This document shows, piece by piece, positions 23,780-35,238 of a DNA stretch of 64,000 nucleotides; position 1 is the stretch's first letter; every line of letters starts with the position of its first letter. The translations under genes were made by a program, and so were the position numbers. The DNA comes from Lotus japonicus (Eukaryota > Streptophyta > Magnoliopsida > Fabales > Fabaceae). Where the stretch lies: positions 3,536,501 to 3,600,500 of the forward strand of contig NC_080042.1 in assembly GCF_012489685.1 (NCBI RefSeq), given 5' to 3'. A model generated the notes under the pieces. The model searched no databases. It saw only the letters and a list, made by a program, of their open reading frames with translations, and was not told the DNA's origin.

Positions 23780-23960
23780 ATTCCCAACAATTATCAACAT
23801 CCAAATCAGTTTCCCAACAACCAAATTCCCAACAATTATCAACATCCAAATCAGTTTCCCAACAACCAAATTCCCAACAATTATCAACATCCAAATCAGT
23901 TTCCCAACTACCAAAATCCCAACATTTATCAACATCCAAATCAAATTTCCAACTACCAAA
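23780..23960 (+). repeat. In-frame 45-bp repeats encoding an Asn/Gln/Pro-rich segment
   Basis: About four tandem copies of a 45-bp unit encode repeats of the type NNYQHPNQFP in the ORF1 frame. The frame is open from 23654 through ORF1, but the only in-frame ATG is at 24068, downstream of the repeats. Confidence 0.85.
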
Positions 23961-24067
23961 ATCACAACAATTATCAAGATCCAAATCAATCCAACTACCA
24001 AAATCACAACAATTTTCAAGATCCAACTCAATTTCTCAACCAACGTCCTCGTCCCCATCATGGATCT

Positions 24068-24952
24068 ATGTTCAGATATCCATCTCCAACACCGCCGTCT
24101 AATGATGGTGCAACTGAATTTCCCGAGTTTTCAACACAAATGAATCTTGCTGGCATGACAACTGGTAATGAAACCACTCCAAATGAAGAGGATTCAACTC
24201 CTACGAGCAGGAGAAGTCACTTACCAGCATGGAACACTGATCAAAATAAGGTGTTAATTAGTGGGTGGCTTAAATATGGAACAAACAGTGTTGTCGGGAG
24301 AAACCAAAAAGGAGAAACATTTTGGGGTCAAATTGCTGAGTATTGTAACCAGCATTGCTCATTCGATCCTCCGCGGGATGGAAATGCATGCCGAAACCGT
24401 TATAATTATATGAGCAAGCAAATAAATAAATGGATTGGCGCTTATGAAGGCGCTAAGCGTATGCAACGAAGCGGTTGGTCGGAGAATGATATTTTGACCC
24501 AAGCGCAAGAATTATACGCAGATGGGAAGAAGGGTCAATTTAATTTGATGGCAGAATGGGAGGCTCTCCGCGATCAACCACGTTACTGTAGTCAATCAGG
24601 AGGAAATGTTGGCTCAGGAAGTAGTGGATCTAAGAGATCTCGCGAGAGTGATGCATGTGGCTCAAACTCTATAGGATCGATTCCCCGTCCAATGGGTAGG
24701 GATGCAGCTAAAAAAAAGGGTAAAAAGAAGAGCACAACGGTTGCCTTGGAGGCGATGGAGAAAGATTGGGCTGCATACAAAGAAGTCAAGGAGATTGAGG
24801 TTGAACAATTGAAGCAGATGGCAGCGATGCAACAAGAGACTAATAGAGTGAAGAAAATGGAATTATTTCTAAAGTTAAGTGAAGAGGAGCATATCAGTGA
24901 CCACAAGAAAGAGCTGTTGAAGCGGTTGTCCCAAGAGCTCTTTGGAAATTAA
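24068..24952 (+). CDS. Harbinger ORF1: trihelix/Myb-like DNA-binding protein
   Basis: In PIF/Harbinger elements ORF1 is a Myb/trihelix-type protein that assists the transposase. Residues about 56-150 form the trihelix-like domain (PAWNTDQNKVLISGW, then CRNRYNYMSKQINKW). A basic, nuclear-signal-like stretch (AAKKKGKKK) lies at about 217-225, followed by a Glu/Lys coiled-coil C terminus like the NAM-associated domain. The first available ATG gives 294 aa. The frame continues upstream without a stop through an Asn/Gln-rich segment beginning DPNNYHF. At 23732-23734 there is ATA where related proteins usually begin Met-Asp-Pro, so the natural start was probably lost by one G-to-A change. Confidence 0.85.
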   Translation: MFRYPSPTPPSNDGATEFPEFSTQMNLAGMTTGNETTPNEEDSTPTSRRSHLPAWNTDQNKVLISGWLKYGTNSVVGRNQKGETFWGQIAEYCNQHCSFDPPRDGNACRNRYNYMSKQINKWIGAYEGAKRMQRSGWSENDILTQAQELYADGKKGQFNLMAEWEALRDQPRYCSQSGGNVGSGSSGSKRSRESDACGSNSIGSIPRPMGRDAAKKKGKKKSTTVALEAMEKDWAAYKEVKEIEVEQLKQMAAMQQETNRVKKMELFLKLSEEEHISDHKKELLKRLSQELFGN

Positions 24953-25349
24953 TTGTCTGTAGTGTTTGCTTTATTTTTTTTCAAGTGGTGTCAAGTCTGT
25001 AGCGTTTGCTTTAATAATTTGTCAGTGTTGTCGAGTCTGTAGTGTTTGCTTTAATAATTTGTCAGTGTTTTGTCAAGTCTGTACTGTTTACTTTAATAAT
25101 TTGTCGGTGTTGTCAGTGGCTTTAATGTATGGGTTACCGAGTTTGAATATGCATCACTCAATTCGAATCTAGTCCTAATCCGATAATTAACTATAGTTCA
25201 TATTATTTCGAATCCGTCAATGTCCACCATTCAATTTATCTATATATATGGACTCATAGATCCACCATTCAATGTATCTCTTCCCATCTCTTCCCATCTA
25301 CTTCCCATCTCTTCCCATCTCTTCCCATCTCCTTCAAATTTCACAAAAT

Positions 25350-26639
25350 ATGGATCCACCAGAGTTTGATCTCGAAGCTTACATTGAAAAAAGCAAGAGA
25401 GAAGACACTTATGTACTCAACCACTTTAGGGAGCGTCGAAATCTAATATTGGATATGGAACGCGCACCTCGTGGTAGAAAAAATTTTAGTAGAGATCATG
25501 CAGGGGCAAACCAAAGGCTAATTGACGACTACTTTGCCAATGAGCCTACATACGACGATGGAATATTCCGTCGCCGGTACCGGATGCAAAAACATGTGTT
25601 CCTTCGAATCGTTGCGGACCTTTCAAGTAGTGATAACTACTTCACCCAACGAGTCGATGCAGCGAAGAAAGAAGGTATATCGCCCTTAGCAAAATGCACC
25701 GCAGCAATGCGACTGTTAGCATATGGTGTGGCAGCAGATGCAGTCGACGAGTACATCAAAATAGGAGAGACTACAGCATTGGAGTGTTTACGTAGATTCT
25801 GTAAAGGAATCATACGATTGTATGAGCAAGAGTACATGAGAGCACCAACCCAAGAGGACCTGCAAAGAATACTACAGGTTAGTGAAATGCGGGGGTTCCC
25901 AGGCATGATCGGGAGTATTGACTGCATGCACTGGGAGTGGAAAAATTGTCCTAAAGCATGGGAAGGTCAATTTGCTAGAGGGGATAAGGGAACCACCACA
26001 GTTATTCTTGAAGCAGTTGCATCTCCTGATCTTTGGATCTGGCATGCCTTTTTTGGATGTCCGGGAACCTTGAACGATATAAACGTTCTAGACCGGTCAC
26101 CAGTGTTTGATGAATTGGAACAGGGAAACGCTCCACGTGTGAATTTCATCGTGAACCAACGTCCCTATAATATGGCATACTATCTAGCTGATGGTATCTA
26201 CCCTTCTTATCCAACTTTCGTCAAGTCTATTAGACTTCCTCAAACTGAACCCGATAAGTGCTTTGCAAAACATCAGGAGGGATGTCGGAAGGACATCGAA
26301 CGTGCATTTGGAGTGCTTCAAGCTCGTTTTAAAATCATCCGTGAACCAGCTCGCTTCTGGGACATAACTGATTTGGGTATCATCATGAGGTCATGCATCA
26401 TATCACATAATATGATTGTTGAGGATGAACGAGATACTTATGCTCAACGCTGGACCGATTTTGAGCAAGCTGAGGGAAGTGGATCTAGTACACCGCAACC
26501 ATACTCGACCGAGGTGTTACCCGCTTTTGCGGATCACGTGCGTGCTAGATCCGAGTTCCGTGATCCAAATGTCCATCACCAACTACAAGCAGATCTAGTG
26601 AAGCACATCTGGGCAAAGTTTGGAATGTATGATGATTAA
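25350..26639 (+). CDS. PIF/Harbinger transposase, intact
   Basis: It is a 429-aa DDE nuclease of the plant PIF type. I chose the ATG at 25350 (MDPPEFDLEAY) because the upstream in-frame codons translate a low-complexity leader repeat. Residues 68-150 contain the N-terminal helical region (FRRRYRMQKHVFLRI, then RLLAYGVAADAVDEY). The catalytic core has D191 in GSIDCMHW, D281 in LADGIYP and E317 in DIERAFGVL, with D243 (LNDINVL) also conserved. No stop or frameshift interrupts it. It lies about 400 bp downstream of ORF1 in the same direction. With the intact TIRs this copy may still supply transposase. Confidence 0.95.
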   Translation: MDPPEFDLEAYIEKSKREDTYVLNHFRERRNLILDMERAPRGRKNFSRDHAGANQRLIDDYFANEPTYDDGIFRRRYRMQKHVFLRIVADLSSSDNYFTQRVDAAKKEGISPLAKCTAAMRLLAYGVAADAVDEYIKIGETTALECLRRFCKGIIRLYEQEYMRAPTQEDLQRILQVSEMRGFPGMIGSIDCMHWEWKNCPKAWEGQFARGDKGTTTVILEAVASPDLWIWHAFFGCPGTLNDINVLDRSPVFDELEQGNAPRVNFIVNQRPYNMAYYLADGIYPSYPTFVKSIRLPQTEPDKCFAKHQEGCRKDIERAFGVLQARFKIIREPARFWDITDLGIIMRSCIISHNMIVEDERDTYAQRWTDFEQAEGSGSSTPQPYSTEVLPAFADHVRARSEFRDPNVHHQLQADLVKHIWAKFGMYDD

Positions 26640-27145
26640 ATATGCTTTGTATTGTACTAATTACGTTATTTAATTAAATTGATAATAGTTTATTTAATTT
26701 AATTTTTATCGTAAATTTTAATTTTATGAAATCATAAAAAGAAAAATATAAAATTAAATCAAAATATGAAATAAAAGTGGTGGGGTAGGGGGTAGGGTGT
26801 TGAATGAAAAACCATTGGAGTGGGTAAAAGTTGAATGAAGTGTTGAACTGGAGAGAGAAGGTGATGTGGAGTGTTGGGAAGAGAAAAAGTGAAGTGTTGA
26901 GGGTGTTGAATGTTGAAACCATTGTGGGTAGTCTTATGCAACACGAGTATACATCTTCACAAACAAAATTCAGTTATACCTCACATATGCAAAAATTAAA
27001 GCTTTTGGTTTATTAACTTCTGTGTTTTTCAAAATTTGTGCTCTTTAAATATCTACATCTTTATTATGATTATTCTTATATTCTTAGCATCTTAAATATT
27101 TATAATTTAAAATAAATCGATGTATCAAATACAATAGACATATTC

Positions 27146-27176
27146 CTCGTGCAACGCGCGGGTAAAAAAGCACTAG
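27146..27176 (+). other. Helitron-type 3' terminus (hairpin plus CTAG)
   Basis: A 7-bp stem (CTCGTGC with GCGCGGG, two G-T pairs) with an AAC loop is followed by TAAAAAAGCA and CTAG, then T at 27177. This arrangement is the standard Helitron end. Confidence 0.7.
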
Positions 27177-27409
27177 TATTTTAAAAAGTTAATTAGGTCT
27201 TTGAAGTTTTAAGCTTTTGTAATTAATAAATCTTTGAATGTTTTTTTCAAAGAAACTTAAGTTGTGAGAATGGTGTCTCAATCCAAGCCAGGAAAATTGT
27301 CGCGCTTACATTTATCTCATTTTAAGACGTGATGAGTTAAACTTACAACATGCCAGATATGAGATTTTGTGATGTTGCTATCGACCTAACCTCAGGGTTA
27401 TAAATCCTT

Positions 27410-27604
27410 GGCTTAAATAAGTTTTCCGTCCCTAACCTTTATGAAATGCTTGGCATTGGTCTATCGCTTGAGTAAAGGTGTGTTTTAGTCCCTAACCTTT
27501 GTCAAAAAGTTTGGTTTTGATCCCTCCGGAGCTCTAGGTCAACGCCGGAGCTCCGGTGGCCCATGTGGCATGGCCACGTGGGATTAGTGAGCTGACATGG
27601 AATT
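27410..27604 (+). repeat. Left terminal inverted repeat of the MULE
   Basis: It begins GGCTTAAATAAGTTTTCCGT and aligns without gaps to the complement of 32960-33154 at roughly 90% identity. Confidence 0.95.
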
Positions 27605-29727
27605 TATTTTTCTTTTAATTTAAAAAACCTAATTAAATTTTAAAAAAGAAAATGTTTAAAATTCTAAAAAATAAAAAAAACTTGATTTATTTAACTTTAA
27701 TCTCTAATCAAATCTTTAATTTTAGTCCTAATTTTTTTAACTCTAATCCTTCTTCATCATCTTCAACCATCATACCCTGCTTAAAAAAGATCACCTTCAC
27801 CATCTTCATAAAGAAAGGAGAGAGTTAAAACAAGAAAATACAAACAACAACACACAGTTACAAGGAAGGAAATAGCTAAAGGGTAAGGATGAAAAAGATC
27901 CAATTGCAAAAGCAACCACCCAAACAAGATTCCCACACACAACCAGCAAACAAATGCACAATCCCTCCTGGCACCCAAACCAGAACTTATCCCTCAGTAA
28001 GTGAAGCACACCCACAGTTTGCAACAAGCAAAACGAAATAGAATGGGAGTTCAAGCAATTAATCACAAGGAGAACAAAACCATCAAATTTAGAGAGAGGA
28101 AAGAAAAAGAGTGAGTGGTGGGGGATCAGAACCAGCAAACCCAGATTGTAACAGAAAACCCAAATTGAAATAGCAAACCCAGCATTCCTAGATGAAGAAA
28201 ACCCAGAAACCCAAATGAAGATCCCAGATGAAGAACCCATTAAACCATTTTAACCAGCAAACCTAGAAACCCAAGAACTACCAAAACCCCAACTTAGAAA
28301 ACCTAGATCGGGAGAGGTAGAGTGAAGAAAAATGGCACCGATTACTTCAACAACCACAACCGAAATTCAGAAAGATGAACATATTTGAGGAAAAGGCTGG
28401 AGGAGGGTACTAGAACATATCTGCACTTTTAATTCCAAAACCCTAATTTTCTCTCATCTCCTATTCATTCCCCTTCCATCCACCATCGCCGTTTCTCAAC
28501 AATTACTTACCCATTCAATCATTGAGACCAATAATTACAGTTCAAAAACTCGAACTTTTTCTGAAGTAGTTCAATACCCATCTCTCAATTTTTCGAAACC
28601 AAATCGTCGTCACAGGTGGGGATGGAAGATTGAGCCCCTGTCTGTCGAGGTTGTGCCCTTCGGGGTTGAGTTCGTGGTCGCCGGAGAGGATGATGAATTG
28701 GAGGAAAGCTAGAGGCTTTTGGGGGTTAGATCCATTGGAGGTTGCAGGTTCTGACAGAGAATGGTGAGATGAAGAAGATTGTAACACCCCGATTTCGGTG
28801 GCGTCACTTTTGTAACCAAAATAAACTTAATGCGGAAAAACGTGAATATTTTTTTTTTGATAATAACTAAGACAAGACTGAATTAAATAAAACCCGAATT
28901 GCGAAAAGCAAAAAAACTAATATGCAATATATATGACAGCCCCCGCTGTAAATAGCTAGCCACGTCACGAGTAAACCTCCAGTGACGGGTAAGAAAGTGT
29001 AACGCCCGTAGGCAATATATACAAACCAAATGAAAAGGGTGAAGTGTCCGCAACACCATCCCTCAAAACTGAGAATGAGCTGGCCCATCGGCCTGAAACA
29101 AGATCTCCTATGTCCAACCAACTCTCTGTGATTCCCGTAAAGAAACCACACAAAAAGCTATAGGTGGGAAACTACCCTGTCCCAAAGAAAACAAATGATG
29201 TTCAGAGCTAAGACTCTACTCCTACACTAATCCCATCTCGAGGAGCTCACACCAGCACTAAAACCTACATGCTAGCATGATCGTCGTCCGAATTCGAAAT
29301 CCAGAACGACCTAGTCTATGTTCACCATCCGTCCTCCTCTCGCTACCGCGATGCGCTCCTGTTCCAGTATCTCAACTCTAGTTCCCCCCGAAGGGTGGAC
29401 CATCATGATCTAGTCCGCCGTGGACATCTGACAAAGGGCGTTTGTTCGCCAAAGCACACACAGAAGACGCGAGGGTCAACTCCAAATAATTATATAAATA
29501 ATACCACCAATAGATACCGATAAAAGATTAGCCACTTAGGCTTATAACTAGGGATGACATCCTAGGGTTGCATTATTCCACAAAGAATATAACGACTGTA
29601 AATCACAGTTAACATACATCAAGTAGAACTAACAAGTATCAAACACACTCATCAACTAAGTCAGAATGCATGTTGCATGAAATGATATGCAGATTAACCC
29701 AGTCAACCAATATGCAATCCGGAACGG

Positions 29728-30102
29728 ATGGACATCAAACGGATCAATCCTAGCACCAGCAACGGTGGGACCATTCTGCCCGCGTGCCTCTTACACCAAA
29801 CATAGGTATGGACATCAAACGAGTCAATCCTAGAACCAGCAACGGTGGGACCATTCTGCTCGCGTGCCTCTGGGATGGACATCAAACGGATCAATCCTAG
29901 CACCAGCAACGGTGGGACCATTCTGCCCGCGTGTCTCTTACACCAAACCAAGGTATGGACATCAAACGAGTCAATCCTAGCACCAGCAACGGTGGGACCA
30001 TTCTGCTCGCGTGCCTCTGGGATGGACATCAACCGGATCAATCCTAGCACCAGCAACGGTGGGACCATTCTGCCCGCGTGCCTCTTACACCAAACCAAGG
30101 TA
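29728..30102 (-). repeat. Tandem array of gL1 (alternating 80/67-bp units)
   Basis: ATGGACATCAA recurs at 29728, 29808, 29875, 29955 and 30022, giving spacings 80, 67, 80, 67. This is a 147-bp higher-order unit repeated about 2.5 times. A minus-strand open frame of 143 codons across it is a by-product of the repeats. Confidence 0.95.
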
Positions 30103-31211
30103 CCCAGATCAGCCATAACCCGTAGGTCTGCCATTTCGGTCTGCTACTAAGAGTCACCTAGTAGCGCTCTTACGCGGAAATCCTGGTCTTATAACCAATT
30201 TTGGAATCCGCCGTGGTCCGGTATCTCGCCGTGTTTAAACCACTTAATGAGTGCATGCAATGCAGTGATTAGCCAAACAACGTCTCCGACCTCACTCGAC
30301 ACGTCGCCACGTGTTCTAGCTAAATTAATGTCTCTAAAAGCTTACCCTAAGGTAAAGTCGATTCTGCGACAAAAGACACTTCTTCACATCAACAGGGTAC
30401 TCATGATGATTTCCAAATCATCCGACTCATCTCAATCCGATGGTCACAACTGCTCAACGAGCACAGAGTATCACACTCTCGGAAACTAACGGTTTCCCGG
30501 ACTTATCCCCAGGATAGCCCAACAACGCATAGCTACTCCAACAGCACAAGAGCATCAACATACTCAACACTTCTCAGCTTCCTCAACGATTGGATCCGAC
30601 GACACTTCTCGTTTTCCAAAGACTAAGATTTGCATCTGAAGCTTCCTTTCGAGTTTATTATCATTAATTGAAGATTTAGAGGTTGTTTAATGTCTTATGA
30701 GTTTTCTTTTCAAAATAATATCTTTTTTAGTCTTATCGCAAATCCTATAAGTTCTCGGGATCTCCCAATCCCCAAATGACACCAGAGAATGTCTCGATCC
30801 ATGAAACACCATAACAAGGTCCGAATCTCATTCGTCCTATCAAACTTTCTCAAAACTCTCAAAATAAAATCGGCATGACCTGCCCGCTATTCTCACTTTT
30901 CAGAAACTCAGATTTCATTGCATAACCATAAATAACTCAGCACAATCAATCAACATGCCATATATCAACATATCAAGCAATGACCACATAGCACTTAGCA
31001 TATAAAGCATGCACCACACATCCTAGATTACCCACATAGCACATAGCTTGTAAGTCAATCTCAAGAACATTCAGTAGATGAATCATCTACATTGTCAGCC
31101 GAAGCCTCAGAAAACATTTTCCAATCACACACAATCCAGTGCATAAACAGTAAACAATGTCGAACGCATCGACCCTAAGCATTAACTAGAGATTCAGTGA
31201 GAAGCCCTCAC

Positions 31212-31289
31212 CTGTAGGTTCTCCAGAATGATCGTCTAACGCTTCCTCGCAAGCAAAGCCTTGTTCCTCGGGAAACTCTTCAAAAGCAC
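31212..31289 (-). other. Putative 78-nt internal exon of gL1
   Basis: On the minus strand it is bounded by CTAAAG before and GTGAGG after. Read with a 2-nt entry phase it is open for 25 codons, acidic, containing CEE and SGE. The same position in gL2, gL3 and gL4 has the same length and phase. Confidence 0.5.
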
Positions 31290-32959
31290 CTTTAGAACAA
31301 AACCACAGAAATCAATCAAAATCTATCGGAAACTAAGCTATCAATACTTACTAAGGTTACCCGAAGTAATCTATACTCTAAGGTACGATAATCTAGCGCG
31401 AAAGACAAGTTTTCGGAAAAGGAAATTTTCCTCCTCCTCCCCCTATAGGCTCGGCCACTTTTCACAATTAGGAGACTCGATTTTTCTTCGATCAAACTTG
31501 GTTCCTATGCTATCATTAGCCGTAACTAAGGGTATTCTGAACTCGGAAAAATTATCGGATCAAAAACTGTCGCAGGGGTATTTTGGTCATGATTTTTAAC
31601 TTAGAAATTTCAAAACTGAAATCCCAAAAACCAAATTTTGCAGGGACGTCACCAACGACGTTTATGACAACTAATCCTACTAGCACTAAGCTAAGGCGAT
31701 AGTTTTCAGCCTAAAGGTTGAAGCTTTACTTCAAAAACTCCAAAAATGGGTATTTTAGGCTAAAATTGATTCCGACGGAATTCCGGCGACATAACGGAAA
31801 ATCTAACCCGGCAGAAGTGATCTTCGGCACATAAGGAAGAGGTTTAGAATCAGAAATGAAATATTCAGGATAGTTTTGCAAAAACCCATAAACTATCAGC
31901 TCAGAAAAGTCTACAGAAAAGCTATGGAAAAAACGATCAGAGGTAAGGATTAGCGACTATACCTCGAAACCTTGAAGTAGCAACTGTTGGATCGACGATC
32001 AAGCAAGAAATGAAGAAAATCTTCTCCTCCTCCTCTCCTCTCAAACTCGCGGCCTTGGTGGGGAAAATGGGTATGGTTTTGTGTTTTTTCTCATTTCTTG
32101 GCTATATATAGAGGTTGGCAAAACGCGGTAAAATGAAAGTTTCGCGAATCTGATTTTTCCGGCGTCATTCTCCGTGAATTCTAAGATATGTTTTGGCGAA
32201 AGAATTCCAAAACTAAAATGAGGTCTCCTTGTATTTTTGGCGACTAATGCATAATCGGTATAAAACTATTTTACCCGATAAGTTGCTTTTTGCATCGAAT
32301 GTCGGAATAGAAAATTTCCTTCGGAAGAAAGATTGAAATCATCAAGAGAAATGGGTGTTCGCGTGTGGAATATTCATTTGAAGCTCTGAATAGAAAAAGT
32401 CTTCATTGTCGAGAAATTCTAGGGTTTTGAAATACCAGGGTTTCGGTTTCGGCAAACTTCCGATGATTGGAATCGGACGTTCGTAGATTCTAGAGTTTCG
32501 CCTCGAAACGATTGTGATATATGGAAAAAGAGAAGTTCTAACATTTCTCTGAAGATTTTTGGAATTAACTTCCATCGTGCCTAAAAGTGAAAACTAGCTA
32601 TATTCTAGGGTTTCTGACCTAGGTTTAAGCGTATAACGATCGTGCTATAATTTAAATCGACTTCAATACGATCCTCAGACTTTTCCTGAACTTTCTCATT
32701 CATACATTTATTTCATTAAATAAACTTTTGTTCAGGTTTTCCCTTCACGATACATCAAGCCTAATCGTAAATGAAAATCTCTTCCGCTTATTCTAAGCTT
32801 AAAAACTTGGGTCTTACAAAGATTCAAGATTTGTGTTGAATTTCCCATTTTTAATGTATTTATTTAAATAATATATGTAATTAATTAGGGAGGTTAATTA
32901 GGCACATTAAATATTGAGATTTAATTTTTTTTTAATATTTTAAATGAAAAATAAAAACT

Positions 32960-33154
32960 AATTCCACGTCAGCTCACTAATCCCACGTGGCCATGTCACA
33001 TGGGCCACCGGAGCTCCGACGTTGACCCAGAGCTCCGGAGGGACCAAAACCAAACCTTTTGACAAAGGTTAGGGACTAAAACCCACCTTTACTCCGGCGA
33101 GGGACCAATGCCAAGCATTTTGTAAAGGTTAGGGACGAAAAACTTATTTAAGCC
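32960..33154 (-). repeat. Right terminal inverted repeat of the MULE
   Basis: It ends CTTATTTAAGCC and mirrors the left repeat over 195 bp, with the 9-bp duplication immediately outside. Confidence 0.95.
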
Positions 33155-33163
33155 TAAATCCTT

Positions 33164-34559
33164 TAATGTCAATAACATTAAACGTCAATAGGAAATAGGT
33201 TCTTGTATCCAAGGTTGTTCAAAGAGAAAGTAATGCTATCCCAGATTATCTGTAAAGGAAGGGCGTAACATATATGGGGATCTTTAAATAGTTAATGTGC
33301 CTAATTAACTATCGGTAATTTTATGGCATTTTATTTCAATAGATGAATCGTGTTTTAGTTTTAAAAAATAATAATCAATCATTTTAACATTATCTTTTTG
33401 TTGTATGTTTTCCCCCTTTTATACAAATTTTATATTTCGGAAAGATCAATACACTCAAATATTGAAATGATTGTATAGTTTCTAGATGACTTTTTAGGAC
33501 TGAAACTCGTTAAAGCTTTTTATCAACTATATAGCGAAATCACATGCGTGAATGTCAATTGAAGTTCCTCATAGACAGCTTTTGGACGTGAATATATAAA
33601 CTCAAATTTTGTTTTTGTTAAGAAATATAAAAAAAAGTTAGGTAGTTGTGTGAGTTTGTTGAGAGAAACCAATATAATGATTACTTAATCAAGCGATTAT
33701 TGGAAGAAATGACTTTGTTTCTCAATACAGGTTCTTAAGACATTTTAAAAAGCTCTTAGTGATCGCTATTGATAAGTTTGTAGCGGCGACAAAGTTATAT
33801 ATTGAACTAAGGTAAGACGAAAATGGATGAATAAAGACTTAAATCGACTGAAAGTAAATGGAAAAAACATGAATAAATAAATTGCTGGAAAGGTAAATGG
33901 TTGAAAAATAAAAACATAAAAGAAAAGGTAATGCGGAAAAAGTGTATTATGATTGATTGATGAGTTGTGTTTGTACAAATGGTATTGCCTCTATTTATGG
34001 TAAATTCGGTCAACCTACGACAGCTAAAGAACACTTGCCACTACTCACGTTCCCCAGTACCTACAAGCATTTAGAATCATGTGGTATTGGCGGTTGCTTC
34101 TCCTAATCAGCTTGGAAGGTTGGTTTAAACTTATCTTCCTTGCATCGGCTAGTTCTTGAGCAATAACTCCATTCCTTATTTTGAAGGGACAAACCATTTA
34201 GTGTTTTAGCACGTGGGAACCTTCTAGAAGCTTGTAAATATCTTCCACCGTGCGTTGAGGGGATACTTTTCCTCAAATCCTATCTAAGTTCAGGCCTTTA
34301 ACCGCTTCAACTGTCCACCATCGGCTAGTCTCACTTTCTCGACTAGCGCCTTAAAATGACTGATTTGCCACGTCAGCTAGGCAAAACGCTCATGTTTCCT
34401 AACTAGCTGTTACGGATTTTTTGGGTGCCAATACATCGCCCCCTACATTCTCATTTAGTCCTTATCCGAAGAATCAAAATGAAATCATGACTTTGCGTTT
34501 TCCAAGGAGAGTGATCTAACCACTGTGATCTTTTCCCTCAATTTTCTTGATTGATCATC
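33164..34559. other. No gene recognised
   Basis: AT-rich to about 34000, then mixed composition with a CGCCCCCTACATTCTC motif at 34437 that resembles leaders of plant retrotransposon accessory genes. I see no confirmed element. Confidence 0.4.
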
Positions 34560-35036
34560 ATGTCTAGTGTCAATCATTCTCAAATCATTACTCGTTTATA
34601 CAGCGATGACTCCTCTTCATCTTCCACTTCTTCATCCTGTTATGCCCATAACCCTAATCTTGCTCATGCGGCAGTACACGCGATTCAACAACAGCACCAA
34701 GGATCGCCTCCTCATGCTTCAACTACTCTTTCCCCTTTTGTTGAAGGGACAAAACAATACCTTCTTTGTCCCTTAAGAAAACCCCTCAATGACTCCGCTA
34801 AATCTTTGAGGCTTTTCCTGGCAAAGGATGGTTGTAAACTCCTCCTTGATGTTGATCAGAGTAGCACAAGAAATCGGGGGTTTGAATTGTGCTCATCAAA
34901 AACTTGGTTTTCCAAACGATATAAAGATTTGTCATCTTCGTTGGTATCGTTTGGCGCACTGGAAGTGTAAGAGCAGAAGAGTCGACGATGCACACATACA
35001 TTTTTATCCTGGTTCACCCCAAGAACGATAGGGCTA
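34560..35036 (+). other. Hypothetical degraded coding segment
   Basis: The ATG at 34560 starts a Ser-rich open frame (MSSVNHSQIITRLYSDDSS) of about 137 codons. An overlapping second frame to 35028 also looks protein-like (RVAQEIGGLNCAHQKLGF). Together they suggest a frameshifted gene or transposon accessory gene. I do not recognise a family, and no partner exons are visible. Confidence 0.25.
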
Positions 35037-35238
35037 CATCTAGTCCTTGGTAGCACCAAGATTTCACTAAGCTCAAGTATCAAGGACTTCTCCTTACAAG
35101 TATTATTGTACGTGCCTCTTAAGGCATACCATGTATTCTTTATCCCTACCTCTTAAGGAAGACCAAGTATTCTTTGTTCCTGCCTCTTTAGGCAGTTGAT
35201 TATTATTTCAGCACTGTCTCTCCATGCATTGAGTATTA

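Larger units (their letters stand above)
23171..26933 (+). mobile_element. PIF/Harbinger DNA transposon, 3763 bp
   Basis: Terminal inverted repeats GACTACCCACAATGGT (left) and its complement (right) are perfect over 16 bp and flanked by the 3-bp duplication TTA (23168-23170 and 26934-26936). Both are diagnostic of PIF/Harbinger. It carries the expected two genes in the same direction: a trihelix/Myb-like ORF1 and a DDE transposase. The left subterminal region is unusually GC-rich (23290-23520). The element looks recent, but ORF1 seems to have lost its original start codon. Confidence 0.96.
17976..27176 (+). mobile_element. Candidate Helitron (boundaries tentative)
   Basis: The right end has the Helitron hallmark: a hairpin (CTCGTGC AAC GCGCGGG, 27146-27162) about 10 bp before CTAG (27173-27176), followed by T. 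A left end starting TC after an A is possible at 17976 (TCTATATC...ATTAGAAAAG); a similar start occurs at 18917. I see no Rep/helicase gene, so it would be non-autonomous. It contains the tandem duplication at 18.0-18.85 kb, the mariner-type element with its TRIM, and the PIF/Harbinger element. Confidence 0.5.
28780..32818 (-). mobile_element. gL1: giant solo-LTR-like element, 4039 bp
   Basis: The ends on the plus strand are TGTAACACCCCG and GGGTCTTACA, flanked by the perfect duplication AAGAT (28775-28779 and 32819-32823). There is no internal copy of either end and no protein gene, so it behaves as a single LTR (solo LTR) of an LTR retrotransposon. The sense strand is minus: TATA box at 32110-32103, putative exon 1 ending at 31973, putative 78-nt exon at 31289-31212, tandem array at 30102-29728. 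It is the most diverged of the four related copies and lies inside the MULE. Confidence 0.85.
27410..33154. mobile_element. Mutator-like element (MULE), split by gL1
   Basis: It has long inverted repeats of 195 bp (27410-27604 and 32960-33154) and a perfect 9-bp target duplication TAAATCCTT (27401-27409 and 33155-33163). Nine base pairs is diagnostic of MULEs. After removing gL1 and its duplication, about 1.7 kb remains. No transposase is present, so it is non-autonomous. The interior at 28290-28775 is moderately GC-rich and could include captured gene sequence, though I recognise none. Confidence 0.94.

Noticed and set aside
23702..24061. Minus-strand repetitive frames opposite the Asn/Gln-rich segment
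   Set aside because: They are antisense shadows of the 45-bp repeats that belong to the plus-strand Harbinger ORF1 frame.
27806..28240. Hydrophobic minus-strand open frame in the MULE (144 codons)
   Set aside because: Low-complexity AT-rich translation with no motif or start support; not reported as a gene.
29703..30134. Minus-strand open frame of 143 codons with repeated peptide units
   Set aside because: It is the translation of the gL1 tandem array, whose unit spacing alternates 80/67 bp; there is no start context, no conservation and no gene neighbours.
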